Positions 32,767 through 41,230 of a DNA stretch of 64,000 bases are shown here, piece by piece (positions within the stretch are counted from its first letter, which is position 1; every line of letters begins with the position of its first letter). The position numbers and the translations under genes are program-made. Source of the stretch: Methanolinea sp. (lineage in GTDB: Archaea > Halobacteriota > Methanomicrobia > Methanomicrobiales > Methanospirillaceae); contig JADFDO010000010.1 in NCBI GenBank assembly GCA_018262855.1, forward strand, positions 1-64,000, written 5' to 3'. Under the pieces are notes generated by a model. That model had not been told where the DNA came from, searched no databases, and saw nothing but the letters and a program-made list of their open reading frames with translations.

Positions 32767-33317
32767 AACAATGTCACTCCCTCGCTGTCAACAATCATCC
32801 TCTCCTTCCCTTCTGGAAGCGGCGATGCAAGCACTTCCCTGATCCTCTCCTCCTCATTCTCCTCCGCTTCCCTCCGTGAAAGGAGATCTCGCGCACATGC
32901 AAGGGCATCTTCAGGGCTTATGGACCCACCGAGACCGCTGCAGGGGAATACCCGGAGTTCCTCACCTTCTATCATGAAGGGATAAGTCCGGCAGATCCAT
33001 GGCCTGCATTCATACACAAGACATCTTCCATCCCTGAAGAACCTGCATTCTCCATGAACCCGGCGAATCGCCCACTCGAATGTGAGGCTGGTCCCATTCT
33101 CAAGAACAATACTTTCCGGATACGGTTCGGCGATCTCATCCCGCGGGACGTTGAGTGCCTCGGAGATCCGGCGAATTTCTGGAGGGGAGACCATTACAAG
33201 GTTGTTATCATCGGAAAAGCCCCTGCAGCAATCCCCGCACCGCGTGCATGAGAACCCGATTTCAAGTATCCGCTCAGCAATTCGTTCCGTGCTCAAGGAA
33301 GACTTCTCACCGGTCAC
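32763..33317 (-). CDS. YkgJ-type cysteine-cluster protein
   Basis: This 184-residue protein has the CxxCGxCC motif (FSCTRCGDCCRG, about 28-37) and later cysteines in CRFFRDGRCLVYECRPWICR and FPCSG. This pattern defines the YkgJ/UPF0153 family, in which an Fe-S or zinc cluster is expected; the biochemical role is unknown. It overlaps guaA upstream and traB downstream by four bases each, so the three are translated together. Confidence 0.87.
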   Translation of the reverse strand: MTGEKSSLSTERIAERILEIGFSCTRCGDCCRGFSDDNNLVMVSPPEIRRISEALNVPRDEIAEPYPESIVLENGTSLTFEWAIRRVHGECRFFRDGRCLVYECRPWICRTYPFMIEGEELRVFPCSGLGGSISPEDALACARDLLSRREAEENEEERIREVLASPLPEGKERMIVDSEGVTLL

Positions 33318-33877
33318 TGTTCATGCTCCCTGCAGATGCGATCAAAGTTTTCGTAGACCCTTCGACCATCCAGAGTATGGCTGACTTCCGGGTGCCATTG
33401 CAACCCGAAGATCTTCAGGTCAGGGCTTACTATGGCTTCATTGGCGCATACCGTGGACCTGGCAAATACCTTGAACCCTGGAGGTACCACTCCTACTTCA
33501 TCAGCATGAGAAGCCCATACCCTTATAGTGTCAGGATAGCCTGAGAGTATCTCCCCTTTTTCGATAACATCTACATCCACAGGTCCATACCCACCCATTT
33601 TTCCGGGATACACGTTTCCGCCGAATTCCGATGCAATGATGTGAAGGCCGAGGCAGATGCCAAGAACAGGGCACCCAAGTCTCAGGTATTTGGAGGAGTT
33701 TCCGCTTCTCCTGATGTCCGGTCCACCGCCCAGCACAATCCCCCTGCAGGATCCGGCCACCTCATCAGGAGAGGTGCTGTTCGGGACCATCCTCGCATCT
33801 ATGTCAAGATCCCGGAACATCCTGAGGATAAGATGGTTGAACTGCCCAAAGTTATTGATCACATAAATGGGGAGCAT
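33314..33877 (-). CDS. guaAA: GMP synthase, glutamine amidotransferase subunit
   Basis: This 187-residue class I glutaminase carries nucleophile Cys in LGICLGLHI and catalytic His/Glu in LQWHPEVSHT, and begins with MLPIYVINNFGQFNHLI. In archaea the ammonia-producing subunit is separate from the ATP-pyrophosphatase subunit that aminates XMP; the latter is not in this window. The start at 33877 fits the family and follows TTGAGGAAC; the frame is open to 33925. It is the first gene of the guaA-ykgJ-traB operon. Confidence 0.92.
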   Translation of the reverse strand: MLPIYVINNFGQFNHLILRMFRDLDIDARMVPNSTSPDEVAGSCRGIVLGGGPDIRRSGNSSKYLRLGCPVLGICLGLHIIASEFGGNVYPGKMGGYGPVDVDVIEKGEILSGYPDTIRVWASHADEVGVVPPGFKVFARSTVCANEAIVSPDLKIFGLQWHPEVSHTLDGRRVYENFDRICREHEQ

Positions 33878-33983
33878 GTTCCTCAAATTATTGGCGTTTT
33901 TTCCATTTAATGCCTCTTTTACCACGAAGCATTCCCGAATTCCGTCAGAGGGGGTTCCAATTCATCCCACCCGGGGAGATTTC

Positions 33984-35009
33984 TCAGGAGTATGCCCTGA
34001 CAGTCTCGAATATGCATTTTTTGATAACGGAGGGTGTGTGACCCATCACATATGCCAGAAACATTGCACCACCTGCACCCATACCCTCCTTGACCTCCCC
34101 GATACAGTACCTCGCAAGGCCAGAGTGCCCCAGGTCGCCAAATTCCGGGTCCACGTATACCACTGGAACACCGATACACCCTGCAATCTCGTCAAAATTC
34201 GCGGAGGGATCATCCCGAACATAGACTGTTGTGGCAATCGTCGGGACCCGGAGACCCATAGCCTTGGTGACCGCAGCAACAGCAAGCATCTGAGTTCCCC
34301 CCGCAAGCACCAGCCTTTGGGAGAAGGTACTTACCATCCCGGCGCATACAGGCATCATGGGATCTCCCGTATACTTCAGTATGTCAACAGGTGATGCCTT
34401 TTCTTCTTTTCCTGCCATCCTTTCTGCGACGTCCTGCCATACTGAATCCTTCAACAGAACCGGATTCTTCACGTAACTTGAACTGACCTTCGCCGGGTAA
34501 CCAAGGGCCCGCAGGACACAAAGGGCGGTGGTGGTTCCTCCCGGCACGCATTCACCGACCACAAGCAGGTCACTCACCCGGGAAAACGCATCTCCCAGCC
34601 ACTGCCCGGCCTGATACAGCTCCATCGCCCGCGGGACCGCATCCATGAACCGGGGATCATTTCCCGGCTCCCCATAGACATCGAAGCATGGAATTGTCGG
34701 GCGGTAGGTGAGGCCGGCATTGATGAAAAAAGGGACGATTCCACAGAGCTGCATCATTGCCCTTGTTATGGACGCCGGGGTGGGACAACCTGTGGGTGTA
34801 TCTGATCTCACGGGCATGCTCGTGATCTCGCCTCTTGCGACCAGCTCGGCATCGAGGATCGGGGTGAACAGGGTCTTTTCAGGGGACGGGCCAGCCCCTG
34901 AGATCCCGGGAACCCGGGATAGAAGTGTATTTGCGAGAATACTGCAGAAAAGCGGTTTTTCTGAACCACAGGGGGATTCCTGGGAGAGGAATGGCATATC
35001 AACAACCAC
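33984..35009 (-). CDS. cobT: archaeal CobT-type phosphoribosyltransferase
   Basis: This is a 341-residue protein of the archaeal nicotinate-nucleotide:base phosphoribosyltransferase family (TIGR00303 type). Visible features are ANTLLSRVPGISGAGPSPEK, CFDVYGEPGNDPRFMDAVPR, GECVPGGTTTALCVLRALGY and AGGTQMLAVAAV. It activates the lower-ligand base of cobamides to its riboside phosphate. It is transcribed away from cobZ-cobS across 79 bases, so a shared control region for cobamide synthesis lies at 35010-35088. An internal ATG at 34997 is an alternative start. Methanogens need cobamides for the methyl-H4MPT:CoM methyltransferase. Confidence 0.85.
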   Translation of the reverse strand: MVVDMPFLSQESPCGSEKPLFCSILANTLLSRVPGISGAGPSPEKTLFTPILDAELVARGEITSMPVRSDTPTGCPTPASITRAMMQLCGIVPFFINAGLTYRPTIPCFDVYGEPGNDPRFMDAVPRAMELYQAGQWLGDAFSRVSDLLVVGECVPGGTTTALCVLRALGYPAKVSSSYVKNPVLLKDSVWQDVAERMAGKEEKASPVDILKYTGDPMMPVCAGMVSTFSQRLVLAGGTQMLAVAAVTKAMGLRVPTIATTVYVRDDPSANFDEIAGCIGVPVVYVDPEFGDLGHSGLARYCIGEVKEGMGAGGAMFLAYVMGHTPSVIKKCIFETVRAYS

Positions 35010-35088
35010 CTTAATAATCGGAAGCAGGACTCCATCAACCTAGCGCCTACTTCAAGAGGCAACCCTGATAATCCCAAAAGAGAGACCA

Positions 35089-35547
35089 GTGAGTATACAG
35101 GAATACCCAGCCATGTTTGAGATTGCAGAGCGCCTTCTTGAGAAGGGCGCTGGAATGGATGAGATTGTCGCGGCTGCTATGGAACTCTACGTACCTCACG
35201 GGGTCCCTAAAGAGGATGCCAGGGGTTCCATAAGGCAGATGATCGGGAAATATATTGATGATCCCAATATTGCATCACTTCTCCTTGCTGCAGTCCTGCT
35301 GGAAGACGAGCTCTATTGGAAGCGGATCAATTCGGAGATCAAGGATGATCCTGTATTCCTCCTGTCAGACGAGATCATCGGGATGGCAATTGCCGAATGT
35401 ATCGGCGGAACCTATGCTCGTTTCGAGTTTACGCGATATGACCAGAAGAAACCCGGGATACTCGGGTCACTCGGCCCCTTCCTTGATGACGCTGTAGCCG
35501 GACTCATCGCAGGGTGCACCTCCAGGTTTTACAGCGAATGCCACTGA
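35089..35547 (+). CDS. cobZ: alpha-ribazole phosphatase CobZ (PgpA-related)
   Basis: This is a 152-residue protein of the archaeal CobZ family, related to phosphatidylglycerophosphatase A. It shows MAIAECIGGTYARFEFTRYD and KPGILGSLGPFLDDAVAGLI with conserved acidic residues. CobZ removes the phosphate from alpha-ribazole-phosphate, replacing CobC in archaea. The start is probably GTG at 35089; an ATG at 35113 would still keep the core. It overlaps cobS by ten bases, and cobT is divergent, so the context supports the cobalamin role. Confidence 0.87.
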   Translation: MSIQEYPAMFEIAERLLEKGAGMDEIVAAAMELYVPHGVPKEDARGSIRQMIGKYIDDPNIASLLLAAVLLEDELYWKRINSEIKDDPVFLLSDEIIGMAIAECIGGTYARFEFTRYDQKKPGILGSLGPFLDDAVAGLIAGCTSRFYSECH

Positions 35548-36254
35548 ATTCAATTGTCGCCCTGTTCCAGTTCACGACTATCCTGCCACTGGGGAGGATC
35601 CGCGAATTCGGTGACTTTGCCAGGCATTCCTGGGTCTACCCAATCGCCGGATACGTGATTGGAGGGATATGCGCGGTTCTGGTATATTTTATAGGCCAAC
35701 CACTCGTCGCCGCCTCGATTGCAATCGGTATCCTGTTCCTCATTTCAGGCTGCAACCATCTTGACGGACTCATGGATTTTGGAGATGGCCTGATGGCCCA
35801 CGGTGACAGGGAAAAAAGGATCAAAGCCCTCACGGACAGGCAGATCGGGACTGGTGGCATTGCACTTGCACTCGTAATCACCCTTATCTCCTTCTCTTCA
35901 CTCGCTGCTTCATCCTGCCTTGTCTGCGCTCTTCTCGTTGCAGAGGTCGGGGCAAAATTCTCAATGGCATTCCTTTCCACGGTCGGGAGTCCCTTCCACG
36001 ATGGATTGCACGCATCCATTCAAAAATATTCGCGGCCGTATTTCCCCTTCCTCGCCTTTATGCTCTGCATACCACTTGTGTTTCTCCCGGTTCCCCGACT
36101 ATCCCTTGCAATCAGCGCGATCGCCATGGTCGCCTGCCCGGTTGCTCTCCTGTTCATCTCAAAGAGGCTCTTTGGAGGAGTGAATGGTGACGTGGTAGGG
36201 GCCTCGAACGAGATTACGAGATCAATTATCCTTGCAATACTCTGTTTTGCATAG
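35538..36254 (+). CDS. cobS: adenosylcobinamide-GDP ribazoletransferase (cobalamin synthase)
   Basis: This is a 238-residue integral membrane enzyme with about six helices. It joins adenosylcobinamide-GDP with alpha-ribazole at the end of cobamide synthesis. Typical features are FTTILPLGRIREFGDFARHS, the acidic metal-binding HLDGLMDFGDGLMAHGDREK, and LTDRQIGTGG. The ATG at 35538 overlaps the last ten bases of cobZ. The frame is open to 35514, but the family begins close to PLNSIVALFQF. Confidence 0.92.
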   Translation: MPLNSIVALFQFTTILPLGRIREFGDFARHSWVYPIAGYVIGGICAVLVYFIGQPLVAASIAIGILFLISGCNHLDGLMDFGDGLMAHGDREKRIKALTDRQIGTGGIALALVITLISFSSLAASSCLVCALLVAEVGAKFSMAFLSTVGSPFHDGLHASIQKYSRPYFPFLAFMLCIPLVFLPVPRLSLAISAIAMVACPVALLFISKRLFGGVNGDVVGASNEITRSIILAILCFA

Positions 36255-36296
36255 CCAGATACGCACTTTTTTGCCATTCAGGCCGCAGTGTACAGC

Positions 36297-37181
36297 ATGC
36301 CCAGCGAGAACACCATCCACATGCGGGGCGGGGTTATTACGGAAAGGGACCCTGAGTTCTGCACTATCCGGACCCGGATACCTGCGGGGATCATTACTCC
36401 GGATATGCTCCGCGGTATTGCCGATATCGCGGAGAGATACAAGGCCCCGTATGCCCACATCACGACCCGGCAAACACTTGAACTTCCTCATATCCCGCAC
36501 GATCGTCTTGACGATATCTCCAGTGACCTTTCAGATATCGGAACCCCGGTAGGATCCGAGCGGGACGAGGTGGTGAATGTCACGGCATGCCCAGGGATAG
36601 ATCGCTGTGTTTTTGCGAATATTGACTCCTTATCCCTGGCGAGGGAGATTGATCGCCGCCTTTTTGGGAAGGAGATGCCGGTCAAGATCCGCATTGCAAT
36701 TTCCGGATGCCCCAATGCCTGTACCAGCCCAATGCTCAACGAGATAGGGATCATTGGCCGTATCGAGCCATTAAGGACCCCGGGTGTCTGTACCGGGTGT
36801 GGGACCTGCGTTGAATACTGCAGGGAGGGGGCAATTTCCATAAAAAAGGGTATCTCCGTGCTGGATACCTCAAAGTGCATCCAGTGCGGAACATGTGTCA
36901 GGTCATGCCCATTCAATCTTCTTAAATCCTCTGGGGAGCATTACCTCATTTCTGTAGGCGGCAGGAGGGGCAGGCATCCCAGAATTGGAAAAGAGCTGAT
37001 CATCGTAAATTCTGAGGAGGCTGTCGTGGATGTTGTGGAAAAGGTGGTCCAGTGGGTGTATCGAAGGGCATGGAGCGGCAGGCTCCTCTCAGAGCAGCTT
37101 GATGACATCCAGTTTGGGAAATTTAAAGAAGATATCAGAGAACAGATCCAGGCTTCCTCAATTGTCGATATCGTACAGTAA
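36297..37181 (+). CDS. sulfite-reductase-like protein (Dsr-LP) with two 4Fe-4S motifs
   Basis: This is a 294-residue protein with a half-size siroheme sulfite/nitrite reductase fold. The siroheme/4Fe-4S cysteines are C98 and C104 (CPGIDRC) and C138 and C142 (CPNAC). A ferredoxin insert carries C165, C168, C171, C175 and C194, C197, C200, C204. Such dissimilatory-reductase-like proteins are widespread in methanogens; most have no proven activity, although relatives reduce sulfite. The ATG at 36297 is chosen over 36288 on spacing. It follows cobS by 42 bases on the same strand and converges with the next gene after two bases. Confidence 0.87.
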   Translation: MPSENTIHMRGGVITERDPEFCTIRTRIPAGIITPDMLRGIADIAERYKAPYAHITTRQTLELPHIPHDRLDDISSDLSDIGTPVGSERDEVVNVTACPGIDRCVFANIDSLSLAREIDRRLFGKEMPVKIRIAISGCPNACTSPMLNEIGIIGRIEPLRTPGVCTGCGTCVEYCREGAISIKKGISVLDTSKCIQCGTCVRSCPFNLLKSSGEHYLISVGGRRGRHPRIGKELIIVNSEEAVVDVVEKVVQWVYRRAWSGRLLSEQLDDIQFGKFKEDIREQIQASSIVDIVQ

Positions 37182-37183
37182 GA

Positions 37184-37486
37184 TCAGAGCCTGTAGCGGG
37201 GTTTGAATCCCTTGTTCTCCTGATCCGCACATTCAATGGATGTACCGTCGCGGATCAGCTGGTTGAACTGGAGCGCAGCATTCATGAGGGCATCATCGGC
37301 TGAAGCTCCCCTCTTGACGTCTTTCAGCACTTGTTCCTGGGGAGCGGGATACACACGGGGGCCAACCCGAATGCCCTTGCAGTGTTCACAGAATGCACAG
37401 TAGCGATATGCAGAAACCTCCCCGTCTGCACAGTCGACCGTGGCGCGGTTTCCGCCAGCATCCTTGGAAAGTGGCAGAGTTTTCAT
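37184..37486 (-). CDS. small Cys-motif protein of unknown function
   Basis: This 100-residue protein has a CAFCEHC motif near residues 30-36 and additional Cys at 19 and 86, so it may bind zinc or a cluster. The rest is polar, with a likely helix (DDALMNAALQFNQLIRDG). I do not recognise the family. A TATA-like agtataatgc sits about 20 bases upstream of the ATG on the minus strand, which suggests a leaderless message. It converges with the Dsr-LP gene, and the two stop codons lie two bases apart. Confidence 0.65.
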   Translation of the reverse strand: MKTLPLSKDAGGNRATVDCADGEVSAYRYCAFCEHCKGIRVGPRVYPAPQEQVLKDVKRGASADDALMNAALQFNQLIRDGTSIECADQENKGFKPRYRL

Positions 37487-37665
37487 GATTGCGAACGTTG
37501 CATTATACTCCCACAGATATGATTCTGTCGGTAATTCCCCTAATTTTTGTCAAAACAGCCCAGAATACGGTCAATCGAAACGATTAATATGGATCCCTTT
37601 CCAATATTTTATACTCGTATAAATGGGCTGAACTCTGACAGGCTCATTTTTATCGGAGGAATTAT

Positions 37666-38943
37666 ATGGCAGCTGAAAAGCCTCACATGAACCTGGCGGT
37701 CATCGGACACATCGACCACGGAAAATCTACCACGGTCGGAAGGCTTATGTTCGAGACCGGGACTGTTCCCGCGCACATCATCGAGGGATACCGCAAGGAG
37801 GCCGAAGCCAAGGGCAAGGCCACATTCGAGTTCGCCTGGGTAATGGACAATCTGAAAGAAGAGCGTGAGAGGGGTATCACCATCGACATCGCTCACAAGC
37901 GTTTCGATACTCCCAAGTTCTATTTCACCGTCGTAGATTGTCCCGGACACAGGGATTTCGTGAAGAACATGATCACCGGTGCTTCCCAGGCAGATGCAGC
38001 AATTCTGGTCGTCGCAGCACCTGATGGTGTCATGGAGCAGACCAAGGAGCACGTCTTCCTCGCAAGGACTCTCGGTATCGGGCAGCTTATCATTGCAATC
38101 AACAAGATGGACGCTGCAAAATACGACCAGAAGAGGTTCGAAGAAGTGAAAAAGGACCTCTCAGCACTCATGCAGATGGTTGGTTACAAGCCATCAGAAA
38201 CCCTCTTTATCCCAATCAGCTCCCTTGCAGGTGCAAACATCTCTAAGAAGAGCCCGGACACTCCCTGGTATACCGGTCCTACCCTTCTCGAAGCCCTGGA
38301 CACTCTGAAGGAACCCGAAAAACCAGTCGATAAGCCCCTGCGCCTTCCTATCCAGGATGTCTACAGCATCAGCGGTATCGGGACTGTGCCTGTAGGCCGT
38401 GTCGAGACTGGTGTAATGAAGAAGGGAATGAAAGTCTCCTTCATGCCGGCTAACAAAGAGGGTGAGATCAAATCGATCGAGATGCACCACGAAGAGATCC
38501 CCCAGGCTCTCCCCGGGGACAACGTCGGCTTCAACGTCCGTGGTATCGCCAAGGGCGACCTGCGCCGTGGTGATGTCTGCGGCCCGTCCGATGCTCCACC
38601 GACTGTTGCAGAAGACTTCACTGCCCAGATCGTCGTTCTCCAGCACCCGAGCGCCATCACCGTGGGGTACACCCCTGTATTCCACTGCCATACAACCCAG
38701 ACCGCCTGCACATTCACCGAGCTCAAGAAGAAACTCGACCCGAGGACAGGACAGACCAAGGAGGAAAACCCGACCTTTATCAAGACCGGTGACGCTGCGA
38801 TTATCGTGGTCAAGCCATCCAAACCGATGGTCATTGAGAATGTGAAGGAACTTCCCCAGCTTGGGAGGTTTGCAATCCGGGACATGGGATCGACCATCGC
38901 AGCGGGTATGTGCATTGCCATCAACCCGAAACAGATGCGGTGA
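37666..38943 (+). CDS. tuf: translation elongation factor EF-1alpha
   Basis: This 425-residue GTPase delivers aminoacyl-tRNA to the ribosome. G1 is GHIDHGKST, switch II is DCPGHRDF, and NKMD is the guanine-specificity motif; the two beta-barrel domains follow and the length is normal. A strong GGAGGA (37655-37660) lies six bases before the ATG, with a T/A-rich promoter near 37605-37620 (ttttatactcg). It is followed by the S10 gene, the usual archaeal order. Confidence 0.98.
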   Translation: MAAEKPHMNLAVIGHIDHGKSTTVGRLMFETGTVPAHIIEGYRKEAEAKGKATFEFAWVMDNLKEERERGITIDIAHKRFDTPKFYFTVVDCPGHRDFVKNMITGASQADAAILVVAAPDGVMEQTKEHVFLARTLGIGQLIIAINKMDAAKYDQKRFEEVKKDLSALMQMVGYKPSETLFIPISSLAGANISKKSPDTPWYTGPTLLEALDTLKEPEKPVDKPLRLPIQDVYSISGIGTVPVGRVETGVMKKGMKVSFMPANKEGEIKSIEMHHEEIPQALPGDNVGFNVRGIAKGDLRRGDVCGPSDAPPTVAEDFTAQIVVLQHPSAITVGYTPVFHCHTTQTACTFTELKKKLDPRTGQTKEENPTFIKTGDAAIIVVKPSKPMVIENVKELPQLGRFAIRDMGSTIAAGMCIAINPKQMR

Positions 38944-38976
38944 AACCAACTCTCATCCATTTTTTGGTGAATAACC

Positions 38977-39285
38977 ATGCAAAAAGCCAGAATTCGCCTG
39001 ACAGGGACAGATTTCAAGAAAGTAGAGATGGTCTGTGATAGAATCCGCGAGATTGCGGAGCGCACGGGCGTGAATCTGGCTGGACCGATTCCGCTGCCAA
39101 CCAAGCGACTTGTCGTCCCAATAAGAAAGAGCCCTGATGGAGAAGGCACTGCTACCTGGGACCGGTGGCAGATGCGTGTTCATAAGAGACTCATTGATAT
39201 CGATGCAGACGAGCGGGCACTCCGCCAGCTGATGCGTACTCAGGTCCCAAAAGACATAGGCATAGAGATCGTACTGGAAAGCTGA
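38977..39285 (+). CDS. rps10: 30S ribosomal protein S10
   Basis: This 102-residue protein matches archaeal S10/uS10: [40 protein letters not shown] and [28 protein letters not shown] ribosome site precedes the ATG. It lies 33 bases after tuf, as usual in archaea, and nine bases before a TTG-started Agl23-like gene. Confidence 0.97.
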   Translation: MQKARIRLTGTDFKKVEMVCDRIREIAERTGVNLAGPIPLPTKRLVVPIRKSPDGEGTATWDRWQMRVHKRLIDIDADERALRQLMRTQVPKDIGIEIVLES

Positions 39286-39294
39286 GGGAGCGGT

Positions 39295-40941
39295 TTGACC
39301 GCAGCCGGCATTATTCAGAGAATCCGGCCAATCTTTTCTTTCGAAGCACTCTTTCTGCTTGTTCTCATTTGCGGGATTTTCCTGCGATTCTATTCCCTGG
39401 ACCTCAAGCTCCTCCACCATGATGAGGCTATCCATGCCTGGTTTGCGTACGAACTTTTAACAAAAGGATCCTATGCATATGACCCGATGTATCACGGGCC
39501 GCTCCTCTATTATCTCACGGCAGGGATGTTTGCAATCTTGGGAGCATCGGATCTCGTAGCCCGCATCCTGCCTGCATTGTTTGGCGCTGCGATAATCCCT
39601 CTTGTCTATGCAATATACCGGCTTGGCTACCTGGACCGGAAACAGGCGCTGATTGCAGGCCTCTTCATCGCAATATCTCCAGACCTTGTATACTTCTCGC
39701 GTTTCCTCCGCCATGATATCTTCCAGCTCTTTTTCACAGTTCTGATACTCGTTGCATTGCTCGCATACCTGGAACGGGGGAAGCTCATCTATGCACTTGT
39801 TGCAGGGCTGGCGGCAGGGGGAGGGATGTGTCTCAAGGAGGACATGCCCTTATTTCTGGTGCTGATCGTGGCGTTTGGCGTCTTCCTCCTCTGGAGGAAG
39901 CATGTTCCATTCCCACGGACATGGAAGCGTGACATCCTCCTGGGGACCATTGTCGCGGTGGGCATCATGGCACTTTTTTATTCATCCTTCGGAGTCCATC
40001 CGGAGATACTGGAGACCGGGGTCCTTAAAGCGTACACTCACTGGGCTTCCATGCATGGGATGTGCCGTATCTGCGGACCCTGGTTCTTCTACCTCCTTCT
40101 CTTTCTCCTGTATGAGATCCCGGTTTTCTTCCTTGCACTCTTCGGAATGCTCCAGTTTGCTGACCACCACAATCCCTTCCCCGTGTGGATTGGAAGGATA
40201 AAAACATGGATCCACATTCGAAAAAGCCATGGACTTATTCCAGAAGGCGAAGGTTCGGATAAGGGAGAGAAACTGCCAATAGTGCCCTGGAACAGAAAGG
40301 AGCTCTTCTTCCTCTTCTCTGCACTGTGGTTCCTTGCTGGTCTCGCAGCATATGCCTATATCGGCGAGAAAGTGCCGTGGCTAATAATCCACCAGCTGAT
40401 CCCGGCAATATTCATCTCTGTCTACATGATGAGCAGGAAAAAGATGGTCTTTGCCCTGGCGGGATGCGTTTTTCTGATCCTGATGACCTGGCATGTGGCA
40501 TTCATCCCCGCGGATGTGAACGAACCGATTGTGCAGGTCCAGAACTCTGAGGATTTGCGGAAGGTGATGGGACTCATCGATGCCTCCGATTCTGTTGTCA
40601 TCGCATCGGAGAATTACTGGCCGCTCCCCTGGTATTATTACGGGGATGTCTGGAACAAGAAGATGCATTTCTATGGAAAACGGGTTGATGAAGGAACGAT
40701 ATTCCAGGTCAATCCTGACATGGTCATCACCCATGATCAGTCCAGTTTCATATCCCTCCAGGGTTATGACAAAAAGACCTACAAGCTCTCCTACTGGTTC
40801 TCAATCTATGATAACGAGAACCGGATCCCAGAATATTATGTCAAACGGGACGGAAAGATGGGAAGCATCAATATTGACATTTTTACAAAACCAGGGCTCT
40901 ATGAAAAAGCAGGGTTAAACTCCCCGGTTCCTGTCGTCTGA
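39295..40941 (+). CDS. Agl23-like membrane glycosyltransferase (TIGR03663 family)
   Basis: This 548-residue membrane protein has about ten helices. The first loop has LLHHDEAIHAWFAYELLTKG and YDPMYHGPLLYYLTAGMFAI, the acidic and His pattern of the GT39/PMT-like TIGR03663 family. FSRFLRHDIFQLFFTVLI, and later GEKVPWLIIHQLIPAIF, are also typical. In haloarchaea a member is linked to N-glycosylation and flippase activity. The C-terminal ~130 residues form an outer soluble domain. The start is TTG at 39295, with GAGGGAGCGG upstream, nine bases after the S10 stop. It therefore seems to be read with two translation genes, which is unusual. Confidence 0.85.
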   Translation: MTAAGIIQRIRPIFSFEALFLLVLICGIFLRFYSLDLKLLHHDEAIHAWFAYELLTKGSYAYDPMYHGPLLYYLTAGMFAILGASDLVARILPALFGAAIIPLVYAIYRLGYLDRKQALIAGLFIAISPDLVYFSRFLRHDIFQLFFTVLILVALLAYLERGKLIYALVAGLAAGGGMCLKEDMPLFLVLIVAFGVFLLWRKHVPFPRTWKRDILLGTIVAVGIMALFYSSFGVHPEILETGVLKAYTHWASMHGMCRICGPWFFYLLLFLLYEIPVFFLALFGMLQFADHHNPFPVWIGRIKTWIHIRKSHGLIPEGEGSDKGEKLPIVPWNRKELFFLFSALWFLAGLAAYAYIGEKVPWLIIHQLIPAIFISVYMMSRKKMVFALAGCVFLILMTWHVAFIPADVNEPIVQVQNSEDLRKVMGLIDASDSVVIASENYWPLPWYYYGDVWNKKMHFYGKRVDEGTIFQVNPDMVITHDQSSFISLQGYDKKTYKLSYWFSIYDNENRIPEYYVKRDGKMGSINIDIFTKPGLYEKAGLNSPVPVV

Positions 40942-41183
40942 AGTAAAATATTTTCTGGCTGGGATCTCACCTGATTTACGGTACCGCAGACAGTCCATCT
41001 CTTTCAGGATAGGGGATACATCATGAGGGGCTCTTGCATTCTCAAGATACTCTTCCAACAGGGAATTGAATTTCTATTCCCTATCGTCCTGTCAATGCTG
41101 CCTTTAGGAGAACGCTCAGGATGAAGAAGGCCGCAAATTGAAAAGACACATGATTCCCATCGACACACTAGCAAACAAAATAA

Positions 41184-41203
41184 AAAATCGCGAATGCGAT
41201 TTT
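41184..41203. terminator. bidirectional hairpin terminator
   Basis: A perfect 8-bp stem (aaaatcgc at 41184-41191 with gcgatttt at 41196-41203) surrounds a GAAT loop. The A- and T-runs give a T-rich end on both strands. It lies between the convergent Agl23-like and coiled-coil membrane protein genes. The rest of 40942-41230 holds no gene I can support. Confidence 0.55.
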
Positions 41204-41230
41204 CATAAAAATGAATTCAATAGAGATGTT

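Noticed and set aside
38194-38949. 251-codon minus-strand frame inside EF-1alpha
   Set aside because: It is fully antisense to tuf, has no ribosome site, and its composition is the shadow of strong codon bias.
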